A stretch of 6,603 bases of DNA from Hyphomicrobiales bacterium (GTDB taxonomy: Bacteria > Pseudomonadota > Alphaproteobacteria > Rhizobiales > CAYWUX01). The notes under the pieces are model-generated. The model saw only the letters and a program-made list of their open reading frames with translations, made no database searches and was not told where the DNA came from. Both the position numbers and the translations under genes were made by a program. Location: NCBI GenBank assembly GCA_028279265.1, contig JANQOC010000037.1, positions 1-6,603 of the forward strand, read 5' to 3'. Below, in pieces: positions 5,727 to 6,603 of the stretch (position 1 is its first letter; every line of letters begins with the position of its first letter).

Positions 5727-6518
5727 ATGGATCTCGGTCTGAAAGGAAAAAATGCCATTGTAACCGGTGGTAGTCAGGGCGTCGGACTGGCAATTGCGCA
5801 AGGTCTTGCCCGGGAGGGGTGCAATGTGGCAATCGGCGCCCGCGGCAAAGAGCAACTCGAAAAAGCTGCGGAAAATCTTCGGGCTCTGGGTGTAAACAGC
5901 GTCGCGATTACGGCCGATTTCAGCACCTCCGAGGGATGCAGCAAATTCGTGGCGGACGCGTCCTCGCAACTCGGCGGAATTGATATTCTTGTCAACAATG
6001 TCGGCGGTATGACTCCCGGTTCCATTGAATCCCTGACAGACGAGCAGTGGCAGGCCTCGATTGATTTGAACCTTATGTCCTTCATCTGGACCTCGCGCGC
6101 CGCTCTTCCACATCTCAAGCAATCAAGTTCCGGGCGTATTCTGAATGTGTCCGGTCTATCCGGAACGCAACTCCTGCCCGGCGCCTGGACCACGACAATC
6201 GCCAATACCGGCATTCTCGGTATAACCAAGCAGCTGGCCAATGAGCTGGCTGCAAACAATATTACGGTCAATTCGATCTGTCCCGGAACCGTTCGTACGG
6301 AAGCCTGGATGGGCCCCCGGGCCGATGCCATGGCCAAGGCGCGGGGCATGACGTCGGATGAGGTGCGCGCCATGATGGCCTCCTTCGCCATGCTCAACCG
6401 CCTGGCGGAACCGGAAGAAATCGGTGATGTCGCAGCCTTTCTGGTGTCCGAGAAAAACTCTTACATGACAGGCACCACGGTCGAAGTGTGCGGAGGCTGG
6501 TCGAAATATCTGGGTTGA
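5727..6518 (+). CDS. Classical-type SDR with all three Ser-Tyr-Lys catalytic residues replaced
   Basis: This 263-residue protein has the full classical SDR frame. The cofactor glycine motif TGGSQGVG (13-20), ADF (63-65), NNVGG (90-94, canonical NNAGG) and N115 in DLNLMS are present. The C-terminal PGTVRTEAW (186-194), NRLAEPEEIGDVAAFLVSE and MTGTTVEVCGG segments are also intact. The active-site stretch NVSGLSG...GAWTTTIANTGILGITK aligns without gaps to NxSSxxG...YxASKAALxGLTK. T156 then stands at the Tyr position, N160 at the Lys position, and G143 where the Ser would be. The protein may bind NAD(P) but should not work by the usual SDR mechanism. The frame is intact, so it is not a pseudogene. 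GGAG lies 6 nt upstream of the ATG, and the hydrolase gene ends 28 nt before it. Some SDR subgroups have such substitutions; their chemistry is not known to me. Confidence 0.9.
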   Translation: MDLGLKGKNAIVTGGSQGVGLAIAQGLAREGCNVAIGARGKEQLEKAAENLRALGVNSVAITADFSTSEGCSKFVADASSQLGGIDILVNNVGGMTPGSIESLTDEQWQASIDLNLMSFIWTSRAALPHLKQSSSGRILNVSGLSGTQLLPGAWTTTIANTGILGITKQLANELAANNITVNSICPGTVRTEAWMGPRADAMAKARGMTSDEVRAMMASFAMLNRLAEPEEIGDVAAFLVSEKNSYMTGTTVEVCGGWSKYLG

Positions 6519-6589
6519 TGGGCAAGAATCCGTCAACAGTATTGCTGATTTCGTTCGAGCAAATGAACTGACCTAAAGGAATTCTTTCC

Positions 6590-6603
6590 ATGACGTCACT
6601 AAG
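6590..6603 (+). CDS. Start of a further gene of the operon, cut by the window edge
   Basis: An ATG at 6590 is preceded by AAAGGA (6575-6580) with 9 nt spacing, as for the other genes of this operon. Only the residues M-T-S-L are visible, so no product can be named. It follows the second SDR gene by 71 nt with no terminator between, which suggests the operon continues. Confidence 0.55.

Noticed and set aside
5774..6397. Minus-strand open frame (207 codons) opposite the second SDR gene
   Set aside because: It lies wholly within the SDR gene on the other strand, and its translation shows no family motif.
5727..6518. Second SDR as a pseudogene because of the lost triad
   Set aside because: The frame is complete, the start has a good ribosome binding site, and all other SDR motifs are kept, which is not the pattern of decay.

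Overview
The window looks like chromosomal DNA of an alphaproteobacterium. The main evidence is an OmpR-type response regulator (3114-3818) that I recognise as a close relative of ChvI/BvrR, a regulator characteristic of Alphaproteobacteria. Base composition and gene spacing look uniform by eye. I see no tRNA, rRNA, insertion sequence, CRISPR array or phage gene.

Left block (1-1171, minus strand): a gene for a four-helix membrane protein of unknown function lies just upstream of a gene for a cytoplasmic NodB-fold (CE4) deacetylase of the HpPgdA-like type. The deacetylase starts at a TTG codon with a good ribosome binding site and runs off the left edge. A 244-bp spacer separates this pair from a divergent gene for a DUF502 integral membrane protein (1416-2153). 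That gene converges, with a 48-bp gap, on a minus-strand gene for a free-standing alanyl-tRNA editing protein of the AlaX type (2202-2921).

Centre (2922-3902): a 192-bp divergent spacer separates alaX from the chvI-like gene. It holds a reasonable minus-strand promoter for alaX. The regulator gene is followed directly by a textbook Rho-independent terminator with a 14-bp perfect stem, so it appears to be transcribed without a partner sensor kinase gene downstream. In the well-studied relatives chvG lies next to chvI.

Right block (3903-6603, plus strand): a probable operon encodes an SDR of the C-factor/CsgA type, an alpha/beta hydrolase of the dienelactone-hydrolase/CocE-like superfamily, and a second classical SDR. 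The start of a fourth gene is visible at the right edge. The leader upstream contains a perfect 15-bp palindrome, an 11-bp inverted repeat whose right arm contains the Shine-Dalgarno of the first gene, and a promoter candidate between the arms. The second SDR keeps the nucleotide-binding glycine motif, but all three of its Ser-Tyr-Lys catalytic positions are replaced. That makes it the most unusual protein in the window. The set suggests a small catabolic or detoxification pathway under local control, but the substrate cannot be read from the sequence.
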